Part shown: positions 1 to 8,078 of the stretch, in pieces | Layout of the letters: every line of letters begins with the position of its first letter | Position numbering within the stretch: the first letter of the stretch is position 1 | From: an uncultured Mucilaginibacter sp. | GTDB taxonomy: Bacteria > Bacteroidota > Bacteroidia > Sphingobacteriales > Sphingobacteriaceae | DNA: 43,902 bases | Direction of reading: 5' to 3' | Assembly: GCA_903863845.1 (NCBI GenBank) | Contig: CAIPDP010000041.1 | Location: 1-43,902 of the forward strand | Translations under genes and position numbers: made by a program | The notes under the pieces: generated by a model | Told to the model about the DNA's origin: nothing | Database searches by the model: none | What the model saw: only the letters and a program-made list of their open reading frames with translations

Positions 1-213
1 ATGGAAGTGAATACCCGCTCACTGGTATTGGAATTGCTTGATTTTGTAGACGATGTAGTTGACGAATTGGGCTGCCGGGAAGACCTGCAATACGTACACA
101 AAATACTTGAGCATGGCACTGGCGCCGACCGCCAGCTGGCGGTTTACGAACAAAACCATAACTTTGCCGACGTGGTTGATTATATTACTACGCAAACGCT
201 TAAAGGAATATAG
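1..213 (+). CDS. carboxylate-amine ligase (GCS2/YbdK-like), C-terminal fragment
   Basis: This is the last 70 residues of a gene cut by the left window edge; the ATG at position 1 is probably an internal codon. The tail has the pattern GTGADRQLAVYEQ followed by a short helix (FADVVDYITTQT), which resembles the C-terminus of GCS2-family carboxylate-amine ligases (glutamate-cysteine ligase type 2, YbdK). Such enzymes join a carboxylate to an amine using ATP. It is followed on the same strand by a glutamine amidotransferase and an ATP-grasp protein, which supports an amide-ligase role. Only the tail is visible, so no catalytic residues can be checked. The substrate is unknown. Confidence 0.6.
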   Translation: MEVNTRSLVLELLDFVDDVVDELGCREDLQYVHKILEHGTGADRQLAVYEQNHNFADVVDYITTQTLKGI

Positions 214-220
214 AGTAAGA

Positions 221-312
221 TAGATTTGAGATGTTAGATTTGAGACTCAGCAAGCTATCTGTTCATCTCAATTCTTATATCTCAATTCTCATATCTCAAT
301 TCTCACATCTCA
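221..312 (+). repeat. intergenic 14-bp periodic repeat, two orientations
   Basis: The gap between the ligase fragment and the amidotransferase is mostly repeats. Two 14-bp units begin TAGATTTGAGA (221-234, 235-248). They are followed by three units close to ATCTCAATTCTCAT (265-278, 279-292, 293-306) and a partial fourth at 307-312. The TTGAGA and TCTCAA blocks are roughly reverse complements, so the transcript could fold into a hairpin just before the next start codon. There is no spacer structure of the CRISPR kind. Confidence 0.75.
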
Positions 313-321
313 AAAAAAACA

Positions 322-1155
322 ATGACAGATAAACCAGAAATAAAAGTAGCTATACTCGACCTGTACGATGGCATTGCCAATGAGGGCATGCGCGGATTCC
401 AGGAAATATTGAAACGGTACCGCGAAAAAAACCAGCTTAACCTTGAATACAGCATATTTGATGTACGCAAAAAGTGCGAGGTTCCTGAATATAACGACTT
501 TGATATTTACATTGTCAGCGGTGGTCCGGGTAGCCCACTGGATACCGAAGGAAGCGAATGGGAAAAGAAATATTTTAACCTGATCGACAAACTCGAGGAC
601 CATAACCTTTCAAATAATCAGCAAAAAAAGCATGCATTTTTTGTATGCCATTCTTTTCAACTGATGTGCCGCAAGTATAAGTTGGGGGATATCAATATAC
701 GCCGTTCCCCTTCATTTGGGGTCTTGCCTATGCACCTGACCCAAGCCGGAAAGGCCGATCAGGTATTTGACAATCTCAACGACCCGTTTTATGCCGTTGA
801 CTCCAGAAGCTGGCAGGTGATCAATCCCGACCATAAGCGTTTCGAGGAGTTGGGTATGCAACTGCTTGCGATAGAAAAAGAACGCCCGCACATTGAATTC
901 CCGCGTGCAATGATGGCCATCCGGTTTAGCGAATATTTTATCTCGACCCAGTTCCATCCCGAGGCTGATGCAAAGGGTATGAAAAACTGGCTATTGAAAG
1001 AAGAAAAGCAAAAAGAAGTGGTTAATGAACACGGCTTAGCTAAATACAATGATATGCTGGAACACCTCGATGATCCGGATAAGATCACCTTTACGCAGGC
1101 TACTATCATCCCTAATTTCCTGGATCAGGCGGTTTTGAGTTGGCAGGAGGCTTGA
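322..1155 (+). CDS. class I glutamine amidotransferase-like protein
   Basis: A 277-residue protein with a class I glutamine amidotransferase fold. The probable catalytic triad is Cys109 (in FFVCHSFQLM), His212 and Glu214 (in TQFHPEAD). A GGPGSP oxyanion-loop motif lies near residue 67. Such domains release ammonia from glutamine and pass it to a partner synthase. The nucleophile elbow is atypical: the usual GxCxGxQ glycines are replaced, giving VCHSFQ. About 60 residues follow the catalytic Glu, longer than a bare domain. It sits between a carboxylate-amine ligase and an ATP-grasp protein on the same strand, which suggests a joint amide-forming pathway. The product is unknown. Confidence 0.8.
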   Translation: MTDKPEIKVAILDLYDGIANEGMRGFQEILKRYREKNQLNLEYSIFDVRKKCEVPEYNDFDIYIVSGGPGSPLDTEGSEWEKKYFNLIDKLEDHNLSNNQQKKHAFFVCHSFQLMCRKYKLGDINIRRSPSFGVLPMHLTQAGKADQVFDNLNDPFYAVDSRSWQVINPDHKRFEELGMQLLAIEKERPHIEFPRAMMAIRFSEYFISTQFHPEADAKGMKNWLLKEEKQKEVVNEHGLAKYNDMLEHLDDPDKITFTQATIIPNFLDQAVLSWQEA

Positions 1156-1160
1156 GGTTG

Positions 1161-1178
1161 TCCCGATAGTTATCGGGA
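1161..1178 (+). repeat. perfect palindrome TCCCGATA-GT-TATCGGGA
   Basis: Two 8-bp arms separated by 2 bp lie in the 59-bp gap between the amidotransferase and ATP-grasp genes. No T-run follows, so it is not a typical intrinsic terminator. From memory, CCCGATA/TATCGGG palindromes recur between genes in Bacteroidota, so a dispersed REP-like element is likely; I could not count copies beyond this window. Confidence 0.7.
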
Positions 1179-1214
1179 TGGTTTAAGAAGTTAGCATTTT
1201 GATATTTAATTTTT

Positions 1215-2408
1215 ATGGATGCTGCTGCACGAAAAATATTTAACGAGCACTTTTCCGGGGAAAAGTATGCTGATTTTCTGAATACGCTGAACCAGGGACT
1301 TTCGAAACCTGTTCAATTTAGGGTTGCCGAGAGCCCCGTTTTCCTTACCGACGATTTTCGCGATAAGCTGCTGGCAGCTGGTAAGGATATTGTCGATGTG
1401 ATACTGCAGCCTGATTTCAAAACATTGACCGAAAGGGCTATCCCTGAAAAATGGAACGTGGCGAATGAAAATGATCACCCCCATTTTATTGCGCTTGATT
1501 TTGGCGTGTGCAAAGATTCCGAAGGCCATATCGTGCCAAAACTGATCGAATTACAGGGCTTTCCATCGCTCTACGGTTTCCAGGTTCATTTGGCAGATAC
1601 TTATAGGGAAACTTTTGATATTGGTAAGGAATGGACAATATTCTTTAACGGTATCGATCGCACAAATTATCTCGAACTTTTAAAGAAGACGATCGTAGGT
1701 CCGCATCAACCCGAAGAAGTAGTTTTGATGGACGTAAATGCATCGGAACAAAAAACGGCGGTCGATTTTTATATTACTCAAAAACACCTTGGTATACCAG
1801 TGCTTGCGCTAGACGAACTTTTAGAACAAGATGGCAGGTTGTATTATGAAAGCGAAGGTAAATTACAACAGATAAAACGGGTATATAACCGACTGATCTT
1901 TGATGAAATAGAAAATGATCCTGATATTTTTGATAAAGTTGTGGATATCAGAAAGCCCCTGGATGTGGAATGGATAACTCATCCAAACTGGTTTTATCGT
2001 ATCAGTAAATTTACGATGCCTTTTCTCAAAGGTGATTATGTACCCAAAACCCAGTTTTTAAATGCCATCGAGGCTATCCCTGGCGACCTGGAAAATTATG
2101 TCCTTAAACCATTGTTTTCATTTGCAGGGCAGGGTGTGATCATCGATGTTAAAAAAGAGGATGTCGAAAACATCAAAGATCCTCAGAATTGGATCCTGCA
2201 GGAAAAGGTGAATTACGAACCTGTGTTACAGGCACCTGATGGCGGTGTAAAAATTGAAGTACGTTTGCTGTACCTTTGGCCGGACGGGGAAACTAAGCCC
2301 ACACTGGCCATTAACCTGGGACGTTTAAGCAGGGGAAAAATGATCGGCGTGCGCTATAACAAAGATTTCGACTGGGTTGGAGGCACCGTTGCCTTCATGC
2401 GAATGTAA
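1215..2408 (+). CDS. ATP-grasp family protein, putative amide/peptide ligase
   Basis: A 397-residue protein whose C-terminal half has ATP-grasp features: a lysine in a glycine-rich stretch (YVLKPLFSFAGQGVIIDV, around residue 295), a second nucleotide-binding strand (NWILQEKVNYEPV, about 325), an acidic strand (KIEVRLLYLW, about 345), and a tail NLGRLSRGKMIGVRYNKD (about 367). ATP-grasp enzymes form acyl-phosphate intermediates and join carboxylates to amines. The N-terminal half has no domain I can name. It closes a three-gene run with a GCS2-type ligase and a glutamine amidotransferase. The assignment to ATP-grasp is by motif only, and the substrate is unknown. Confidence 0.65.
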   Translation: MDAAARKIFNEHFSGEKYADFLNTLNQGLSKPVQFRVAESPVFLTDDFRDKLLAAGKDIVDVILQPDFKTLTERAIPEKWNVANENDHPHFIALDFGVCKDSEGHIVPKLIELQGFPSLYGFQVHLADTYRETFDIGKEWTIFFNGIDRTNYLELLKKTIVGPHQPEEVVLMDVNASEQKTAVDFYITQKHLGIPVLALDELLEQDGRLYYESEGKLQQIKRVYNRLIFDEIENDPDIFDKVVDIRKPLDVEWITHPNWFYRISKFTMPFLKGDYVPKTQFLNAIEAIPGDLENYVLKPLFSFAGQGVIIDVKKEDVENIKDPQNWILQEKVNYEPVLQAPDGGVKIEVRLLYLWPDGETKPTLAINLGRLSRGKMIGVRYNKDFDWVGGTVAFMRM

Positions 2409-2459
2409 AACCTTATACTAATACGGCTTTATGTACGTATATAAGCAATGAAAATGTAT

Positions 2460-2467
2460 TAAATTTG
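2460..2467 (+). promoter_or_regulatory. -7 promoter element TAAATTTG
   Basis: Exact match to the Bacteroidota -7 consensus TAnnTTTG, ending 4 bases before the ATG at 2472. I see no clear -33 TTG. If used, the mRNA would begin at or next to the start codon. Confidence 0.5.
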
Positions 2468-2471
2468 TGAC

Positions 2472-2630
2472 ATGATTTACCAGTTAGCGATCATAGCATT
2501 ACTTTTTGCTGCTGCTGTTTTTTATGTAGGTAGGATACTTTACAAAAGTTTTACCGCTAAAAAAGGCTGTGGAGAAAACTGTAAATGCGGTGTTGATTTT
2601 TCGCATATTGAACCACCTAAAGTAAAATAA
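2472..2630 (+). CDS. FeoB-associated-type Cys-rich membrane protein
   Basis: A 52-residue protein. Residues 3-23 form one membrane helix (IYQLAIIALLFAAAVFYVG). A short basic linker is followed by a cysteine cluster, GCGENCKCG, and a charged tail. This matches the small FeoB-associated Cys-rich membrane proteins of Bacteroidota, thought to accompany ferrous iron uptake through FeoB. The ATG is placed 4 bases after a -7 element. No feoA or feoB lies in the window, so the usual partner must be elsewhere or the role differs. The assignment rests on size, topology and the Cys motif. Confidence 0.75.
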   Translation: MIYQLAIIALLFAAAVFYVGRILYKSFTAKKGCGENCKCGVDFSHIEPPKVK

Positions 2631-2638
2631 TATATTTG
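2631..2638 (+). promoter_or_regulatory. possible -7 element TATATTTG for the polysaccharide fusion gene
   Basis: Matches TAnnTTTG immediately after the stop codon of the 52-residue gene. It would give a leader of roughly 130 bases before the ATG at 2770. No convincing -33 box is seen at the expected spacing. Confidence 0.35.
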
Positions 2639-2769
2639 CAGCGATTAGATTTTAGATAGAAGGCCGAAGGTCATGATATTTTAGTGGTTATTTTAACCTG
2701 TATAAACCGAGCAGCAGCAACAAACCTTTCATTACCTCTTATCTCGAATCTTATTTATAAACCAAATAA

Positions 2770-5700
2770 ATGGCCGAAAAACAGGTTTTTCAAACTGATA
2801 CGCCGGGTAGGTGGACCCGTTTTAAGTGGCTTAGCCGCGGTCTGATCATTATTTTAGTAGCCGCCGTTATAGGCGCTGCTATTACAGTAACTTCCAAGCA
2901 ATATCCAACATTACCTAACCTAAACCCGGCCCCCAAAAAACTATCGCACGAAGAACTTGAACAATTAAAGCGATCAACAAAATACCGTGCCTTTAAGATA
3001 GATACCGAAAAAATAGGTGTTTTACGTCGTAACCTGCGCCAGCATCAACTAAAGCATCCAAATAATAAAGACCGCATCAATGCCGGTTTTTACCGTGCAT
3101 GGGAGCCCCAGGCATATACTTCCCTGGTAGATCATATTGCCCGTTTGGATATGGTGGTTAGTGAAGGATTTACCGTGACCAGGAATGCCGATACGATCAC
3201 CGCCAAAATTGATACAGGATTAACTAACCTGAATAAAAAATACAATAAGCCGATCCTGATCTCGCTATCAAATTATATCAATTACGATAACCAGCACGGT
3301 GGTTTTGACAGCAAAGACATTTACCGGATCATCAAAAAAAAGCAGCTCCGTGCCGACTTTATCAATAGCATCATCAAACAGCTGGCTAAATACCATTTCA
3401 GAGGTATCAACCTTGAGTTTGAAGAAATCAAAGACCGCAACGAGAAAAACTATGTTGCTTTCGAAAAGGAGATCTATGCCAGACTGCATCCGCTTGGTTA
3501 CCTGGTTACCACCGACGTGGTACCGGAAGACGAACAATACGACATTGTTAAGCTACAGCATTATAACGACTACTTGTTCATTATGGCTATAGATGAACAT
3601 ACTGAAGACAGCAACCCCGGCGATTTGTCAAACCAGCATTGGGTAGAAGAGATATTGGATAATGTATGTACCAAGATACCCAGTGAAAAGGTTATTTTAA
3701 CAGTACAGGGAGGGGGTTACGACTGGCCGGAAAGCAGCACCGCCAAGCCAGCCAGTTACCAGCAAGCTATCAGCTATGCACAGGAGAATAAGAGCCCGAT
3801 CACTTACGATCCAACGTCAGCAAACTTGCATTACAAGTACTTTGATCTGGATAGTCTTGAACATACGGTTTACTTTACCGATGCAGCAACGAATTTCAAT
3901 ATTATCCGAATGGCCGACGATTGGGCCACAGGTGGTGTAGCTTTATGGCGGCTTGGTTCAGAAGACCCCCGTCTATGGAGCTTCTTCCAGAAAAACTTAT
4001 CAATTGACTCCCTCCGAAAAACCGGTATCGATCTGAAACGTTTGCAAACCGTAGGTTTGAACAATCGGATCGATTATGCAGGTGACGGTGAGGTGCTTGA
4101 CCTGGTAACTACGCCTACTACCGGGCAGATCAATGTGGCACTTGATACCATTAATTACGAGATAACTAACCAGCATTATATCAAACTGCCTACCAAATAT
4201 GTGATCAGGCGTTATGGTTATGCCCCCGGAAAGATCGTTTTAACTTTTGATGATGGTCCAGACCCGGAGTTTACTCCCCGTATTCTCGATATCCTGAAAA
4301 AGGAACATGTACCAGCTGCATTTTTTGTGGTGGGTTCAATGGCTGAAAAAAACATCTCGATATTGAGACGCGAATACGAAGAAGGCTACGAGATAGGCAA
4401 CCATACTTTTTTTCACCCGGACATATCAACCATCGGGATACAGCGTGTTAACCTGGAATTGAACGCCACCCGGAAACTGATCGAATCAGTTACCGGGCGA
4501 AGTACCATTTTGTTCAGGCCACCTTTCAATGCGGATGCCGAACCCCAAACTCTGGCCGAAGTTATTCCCGTGGCTGAAAGTCGCCGTCAAAGTTATATCA
4601 CCATAGGTGAATCTATTGATCCCTGGGACTGGCAACCGGGTGTTACGGCAGACAGTATCCTGGCCCGAACCATCAAACAAAAAGATGCCGGATCGATGCT
4701 TCTTTTGCATGATGCCGGCGGTGATACGCGCGAAGAGACTGTACGGGCGCTACCGGGCATTATCCATTATTTTAAAAGTCACGGCTACAAATTTACCACC
4801 ATTGCCGATGTATTGCACAAAACCAAAGCCGATCTTATGCCACCAATACGCGACGATGCCAACAGTGGCGTGATGGGAACACTTTACGACATTTTTGTAC
4901 AGGGAACATTTTATGGTAACTGGTTTATGCTTTACCTGTTCTTATCGGCCATATTTCTGGCCCTGGGGCGGATCGTGCTGATAGCTGTTTTAGCGATACG
5001 CCAGTATTATGAAGACAAAAAAGAAAAAGCCGAACGCACAGAAGAAGCGGTACTTTATCCGGTAAGTATCATTGTTCCGGCTTATAATGAAGAAATTACC
5101 GCGATCAAAACCATCGAGAGTTTACTTCAGATCGACTACCCTGAATTTGAGATCATTTTTATCGACGATGGGTCGAAAGATAAGACCTACGAAATGGTCA
5201 ATAACGCTTATGGTAGCAATCCCAGGGTTAATGTATTGACAAAACCAAATGGTGGAAAAGCTTCAGCATTGAATTTCGGTATCTCGCATGCAAAATATGA
5301 TTTTGCCGTTTGTATCGATGCTGATACCCAATTGAAGGATGATGCGATACGCCAGTTAATGATCTATTTTACCGATGAAGAGATTGGCGCTGTGGCAGGT
5401 ACCGTTAAAGTGGGTAACGAAAATAATATCATTACCATGTGGCAGTCGATCGAATACATTACGGCTCAAAATATGGATCGCCGTGCATTCGATCTCATCA
5501 ATAGTATAACCGTTGTGCCGGGTGCGATCGGTGCCTTCCGCAAGGCTGCTATATTTAAGGCAGGAGCTTTTACCTCAGACACTTTAGCCGAAGACTGCGA
5601 CCTTACGATGCGTATCCTGAAGCAAGGATATGTGATCAAAAACTGCTCTGAAGCAATTGCTTATACCGAAGCACCAGAAACATTGAGTGCTTTATTGAAG

Positions 5701-6138
5701 CAGCGTTTCCGCTGGAGTTTTGGGGTCATCCAAAGTTTCTGGAAGAACAGGGACGCACTGTTCAACAAGAAATATAAATTCTTTGGCATGGTGGGTATGC
5801 CGAATATTTTGGTCTTCCAGATCATCCTTCCACTCTTCTCACCTTTAGCCGACCTGATGATGGTAATAGGCCTGTTTGGTGATAAGCCATGGCACATTTT
5901 AACCTATTACATTATTTTTGTTTTGGTTGATTTCCTGGTTTCCATTATTGCTTTCAGGATGGAGAAAGAGAGTTACAAAAAACTGGTCTACATCATCCCG
6001 CAACGCTTCATCTGGAGACAATTGATGTACTACGTGTTATTTAAATCGATACGCAAGGCTTTAAAAGGCGAAATGAGCGGCTGGGGAGTGTTGAAACGTA
6101 CAGGGAACGTATCGGTAAAAGAGACGATGAAAACATGA
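2770..6138 (+). CDS. GH18-like / polysaccharide deacetylase / GT2 fusion protein
   Basis: An 1122-residue membrane protein. An N-terminal helix (about 23-42) is followed by a GH18-like domain (about 100-420, with GINLEFEE near 212). A complete CE4 deacetylase domain follows: TFDDGPDP about 493, GNHTFFH about 544, FRPPFN about 582, DPWDW about 617, LLLHDAGG about 645. A second helix region (about 716-747) leads to a family 2 glycosyltransferase with VPAYNEE about 769, DDGSKD about 799, DAD about 850, EDCD about 941 and QRFRW about 977. Several C-terminal helices end the protein. Expected topology puts the GH18-like and CE4 domains outside and GT2 inside. It probably makes and deacetylates an amino-sugar polymer, combining PgaC/IcaA-like and PgaB/IcaB-like activities. 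The GH18 acidic motif is altered, so hydrolysis there is doubtful. Confidence 0.9.
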   Translation: MAEKQVFQTDTPGRWTRFKWLSRGLIIILVAAVIGAAITVTSKQYPTLPNLNPAPKKLSHEELEQLKRSTKYRAFKIDTEKIGVLRRNLRQHQLKHPNNKDRINAGFYRAWEPQAYTSLVDHIARLDMVVSEGFTVTRNADTITAKIDTGLTNLNKKYNKPILISLSNYINYDNQHGGFDSKDIYRIIKKKQLRADFINSIIKQLAKYHFRGINLEFEEIKDRNEKNYVAFEKEIYARLHPLGYLVTTDVVPEDEQYDIVKLQHYNDYLFIMAIDEHTEDSNPGDLSNQHWVEEILDNVCTKIPSEKVILTVQGGGYDWPESSTAKPASYQQAISYAQENKSPITYDPTSANLHYKYFDLDSLEHTVYFTDAATNFNIIRMADDWATGGVALWRLGSEDPRLWSFFQKNLSIDSLRKTGIDLKRLQTVGLNNRIDYAGDGEVLDLVTTPTTGQINVALDTINYEITNQHYIKLPTKYVIRRYGYAPGKIVLTFDDGPDPEFTPRILDILKKEHVPAAFFVVGSMAEKNISILRREYEEGYEIGNHTFFHPDISTIGIQRVNLELNATRKLIESVTGRSTILFRPPFNADAEPQTLAEVIPVAESRRQSYITIGESIDPWDWQPGVTADSILARTIKQKDAGSMLLLHDAGGDTREETVRALPGIIHYFKSHGYKFTTIADVLHKTKADLMPPIRDDANSGVMGTLYDIFVQGTFYGNWFMLYLFLSAIFLALGRIVLIAVLAIRQYYEDKKEKAERTEEAVLYPVSIIVPAYNEEITAIKTIESLLQIDYPEFEIIFIDDGSKDKTYEMVNNAYGSNPRVNVLTKPNGGKASALNFGISHAKYDFAVCIDADTQLKDDAIRQLMIYFTDEEIGAVAGTVKVGNENNIITMWQSIEYITAQNMDRRAFDLINSITVVPGAIGAFRKAAIFKAGAFTSDTLAEDCDLTMRILKQGYVIKNCSEAIAYTEAPETLSALLKQRFRWSFGVIQSFWKNRDALFNKKYKFFGMVGMPNILVFQIILPLFSPLADLMMVIGLFGDKPWHILTYYIIFVLVDFLVSIIAFRMEKESYKKLVYIIPQRFIWRQLMYYVLFKSIRKALKGEMSGWGVLKRTGNVSVKETMKT

Positions 6139-6166
6139 TCTCAAGTTTCAACGCTGGTTTATTATG

Positions 6167-6649
6167 CTATGATTTTTCTATCAGGCAAACGGCATAGGCA
6201 ACCAGACCTTCCTGTCGCCCAATGAAGCCCATCTGTTCATTGGTTGTTGCTTTGATAGAAATATCATCTTCACTAATGCCTGCAGCATTGGCAATATTAA
6301 CTTTCATAGCCGGGATATGCGGATTTATCTTTGGTTCTTCAAGCACTACCATAGCATCAATATTACCTATTTCCCAACCTTTTTCCGCAAGTAGCTCAAC
6401 AACTTGCTGCAAAAGTACCAGGCTACTGATACCCTTCCAGCGATCGTCTTTGTTAGAGAAATGGAAACCGATGTCGCGCAGGTTGGCAGCACCTAAAAGG
6501 GCATCACAAATGGCATGGAGAATAACGTCGGCATCAGAATGGCCGAATGCACCTGAATGATGTTCGAGATTTACGCCTCCTAAAATAAAGGGACGACCCT
6601 CCTTTAACTGGTGAACGTCAAAACCAAAACCAACCTTAATTTTACTCAT
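6167..6649 (-). CDS. ispF: 2-C-methyl-D-erythritol 2,4-cyclodiphosphate synthase
   Basis: A 160-residue protein of normal family length. IspF converts CDP-methylerythritol 2-phosphate to the 2,4-cyclodiphosphate in the MEP isoprenoid pathway, in the cytoplasm as a trimer. The sequence shows the metal-binding GFDVHQ (Asp11, His13), HSDADVILHAICDALLGA, the loop DIGFHFSN and the late motif TTNEQMGFIGR. Its ATG overlaps the porV stop codon by one base (TAATG), so the two are probably translationally coupled although they are functionally unrelated. It converges on the polysaccharide fusion gene, with 28 bp between the stop codons. Confidence 0.97.
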   Translation of the reverse strand: MSKIKVGFGFDVHQLKEGRPFILGGVNLEHHSGAFGHSDADVILHAICDALLGAANLRDIGFHFSNKDDRWKGISSLVLLQQVVELLAEKGWEIGNIDAMVVLEEPKINPHIPAMKVNIANAAGISEDDISIKATTNEQMGFIGRQEGLVAYAVCLIEKS

Positions 6650-7833
6650 TATTTTTTAGCCGCACCAAAGTTAACCATCAGCGTAAAACGCAAGGTATTG
6701 GCTAAAGGGCTACTTTGCTGACTGGCCGCAATATAGGCAAAATCGAACGCATAAATATCATAACGGAAGCCTGCTCCAAGGGTAAAGTAGTGTAAGCCGC
6801 CGTTGTTAGGGTTTTGGTAAAAATAGCCGGCACGCAGTGCAAATTGCTTGTTATACCAATATTCAATACCCGGCGAAATGTTTATTTCCTGTAACTCCTG
6901 GCTGGCACCATTCGGAGCATCGGTAAAGGATTCGAATATACCTGCCGGTACTGACACATCATCGCTTTTGCCTTTAACAATATTTCCATTAGCATCCAGT
7001 ATTGGTGGCGTAGGCACCAGTAGTTTATTCAAATCGAGCGCAAAAGTAAATTGATTATACTCATCGAGGTTGATCGTATTGGCAATACCGATCTTCAGGT
7101 TTGTAGGTAAAAAATATTTTGTGCCGTTATCAGTATAACTGATCTTAGAACCAATATTTGAAATATTAGTGCCAAAAGAAAACGTAGCACTGTTGCCAAA
7201 CTCTTCAATTGGTTTGTTGTAATACAATGAAACGTCAGCAGCAATGGCATTTCCGGCTTTAACTTGTTGGCCCGATAAAAAGGAACCATTAGCCAAACTG
7301 GAATGAATATACCGAAGGCTTAAACCCAGCGAGAAATTATTTCCAAATTTACGCGCAAAGGAACCATCAAACGAAAACTCATTCGGTGTATAAGTACCCA
7401 GCGACTGTTGCGACGCATCAGTAAGTTCTATGGAACCCAGGTTAAAATAACGTAAGGAAGCCCCAAAGGTGTTTCTATCATCCAACTGGTGGGCGTAGGC
7501 TATATAAGACAGGCTAACATCTGGCACAAGGTTCCGGAGCCATGGGCTGTATGAAGCTGATATATCATTATCGGCATCCAAAAAAGCAAGCTTTGCAGGA
7601 TTCCAAAAATTTGCATTTACATCAGGCGAAGTAGCTACACCCGCTTCGCCCATGCCGCCAGATCTTGAATCAGGCGTGATCAGCAAAAACGGTACCGCAG
7701 TAGGTATTTGGGTTGAATTACTACCATTAGTATTCGTTCCGCCCTGGCCTAAAACCTGGGAAAAAGAATACAGTGGTGAAACAAAGATGGTAAAAACCAG
7801 AACGGTGCGGATACAAGTGATAAAAAACTTCAT
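6649..7833 (-). CDS. porV: type IX secretion outer membrane protein PorV (LptO)
   Basis: A 394-residue protein with an N-terminal signal peptide (helix TVLVFTIFVSPLYSFSQ) and a FadL-like beta-barrel. The segment TPDSRSGGMGEAGVATSPD near the mature N-terminus and the ending LRFTLMVNFGAAKK are typical of PorV. PorV shuttles type IX cargo to the attachment complex, and its usual partner is the sortase PorU. No porU is in the window. A near -7 element (TAAATTG on the minus strand, 7839-7845) lies right before the start codon. The gene is divergent from gldJ across 245 bp and overlaps ispF by one base. Confidence 0.92.
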   Translation of the reverse strand: MKFFITCIRTVLVFTIFVSPLYSFSQVLGQGGTNTNGSNSTQIPTAVPFLLITPDSRSGGMGEAGVATSPDVNANFWNPAKLAFLDADNDISASYSPWLRNLVPDVSLSYIAYAHQLDDRNTFGASLRYFNLGSIELTDASQQSLGTYTPNEFSFDGSFARKFGNNFSLGLSLRYIHSSLANGSFLSGQQVKAGNAIAADVSLYYNKPIEEFGNSATFSFGTNISNIGSKISYTDNGTKYFLPTNLKIGIANTINLDEYNQFTFALDLNKLLVPTPPILDANGNIVKGKSDDVSVPAGIFESFTDAPNGASQELQEINISPGIEYWYNKQFALRAGYFYQNPNNGGLHYFTLGAGFRYDIYAFDFAYIAASQQSSPLANTLRFTLMVNFGAAKK

Positions 7834-8078
7834 TGGTGCAATTTAACTTTTATATTGAAAATACCTGATCACATTAAAAACACAAATTTTTGATCTTTAA
7901 TATAAAGTGATTCAAATATTTAGCGTTTTGAGTTAAAATTGATAGATTCGTGTAACTCAATGGCGTTTTTTACGTTTAAAGGCAAATAAAGGTTCAAGCT
8001 TTTTTGAAATTATTGTGCCGCAGAAGTTAATTATTAATTCATTTTTTTTAGATTTACACGTCAAATAATTAGTAACAT

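Noticed and set aside
221..312. CRISPR array
   Set aside because: Units are 14 bp with no spacers; the repeats are contiguous, and no cas genes are in the window. The same holds for 10352-10421.
1161..1178. Palindrome as intrinsic terminator
   Set aside because: No T-run follows on either strand, and it lies between genes that appear to be co-directional.
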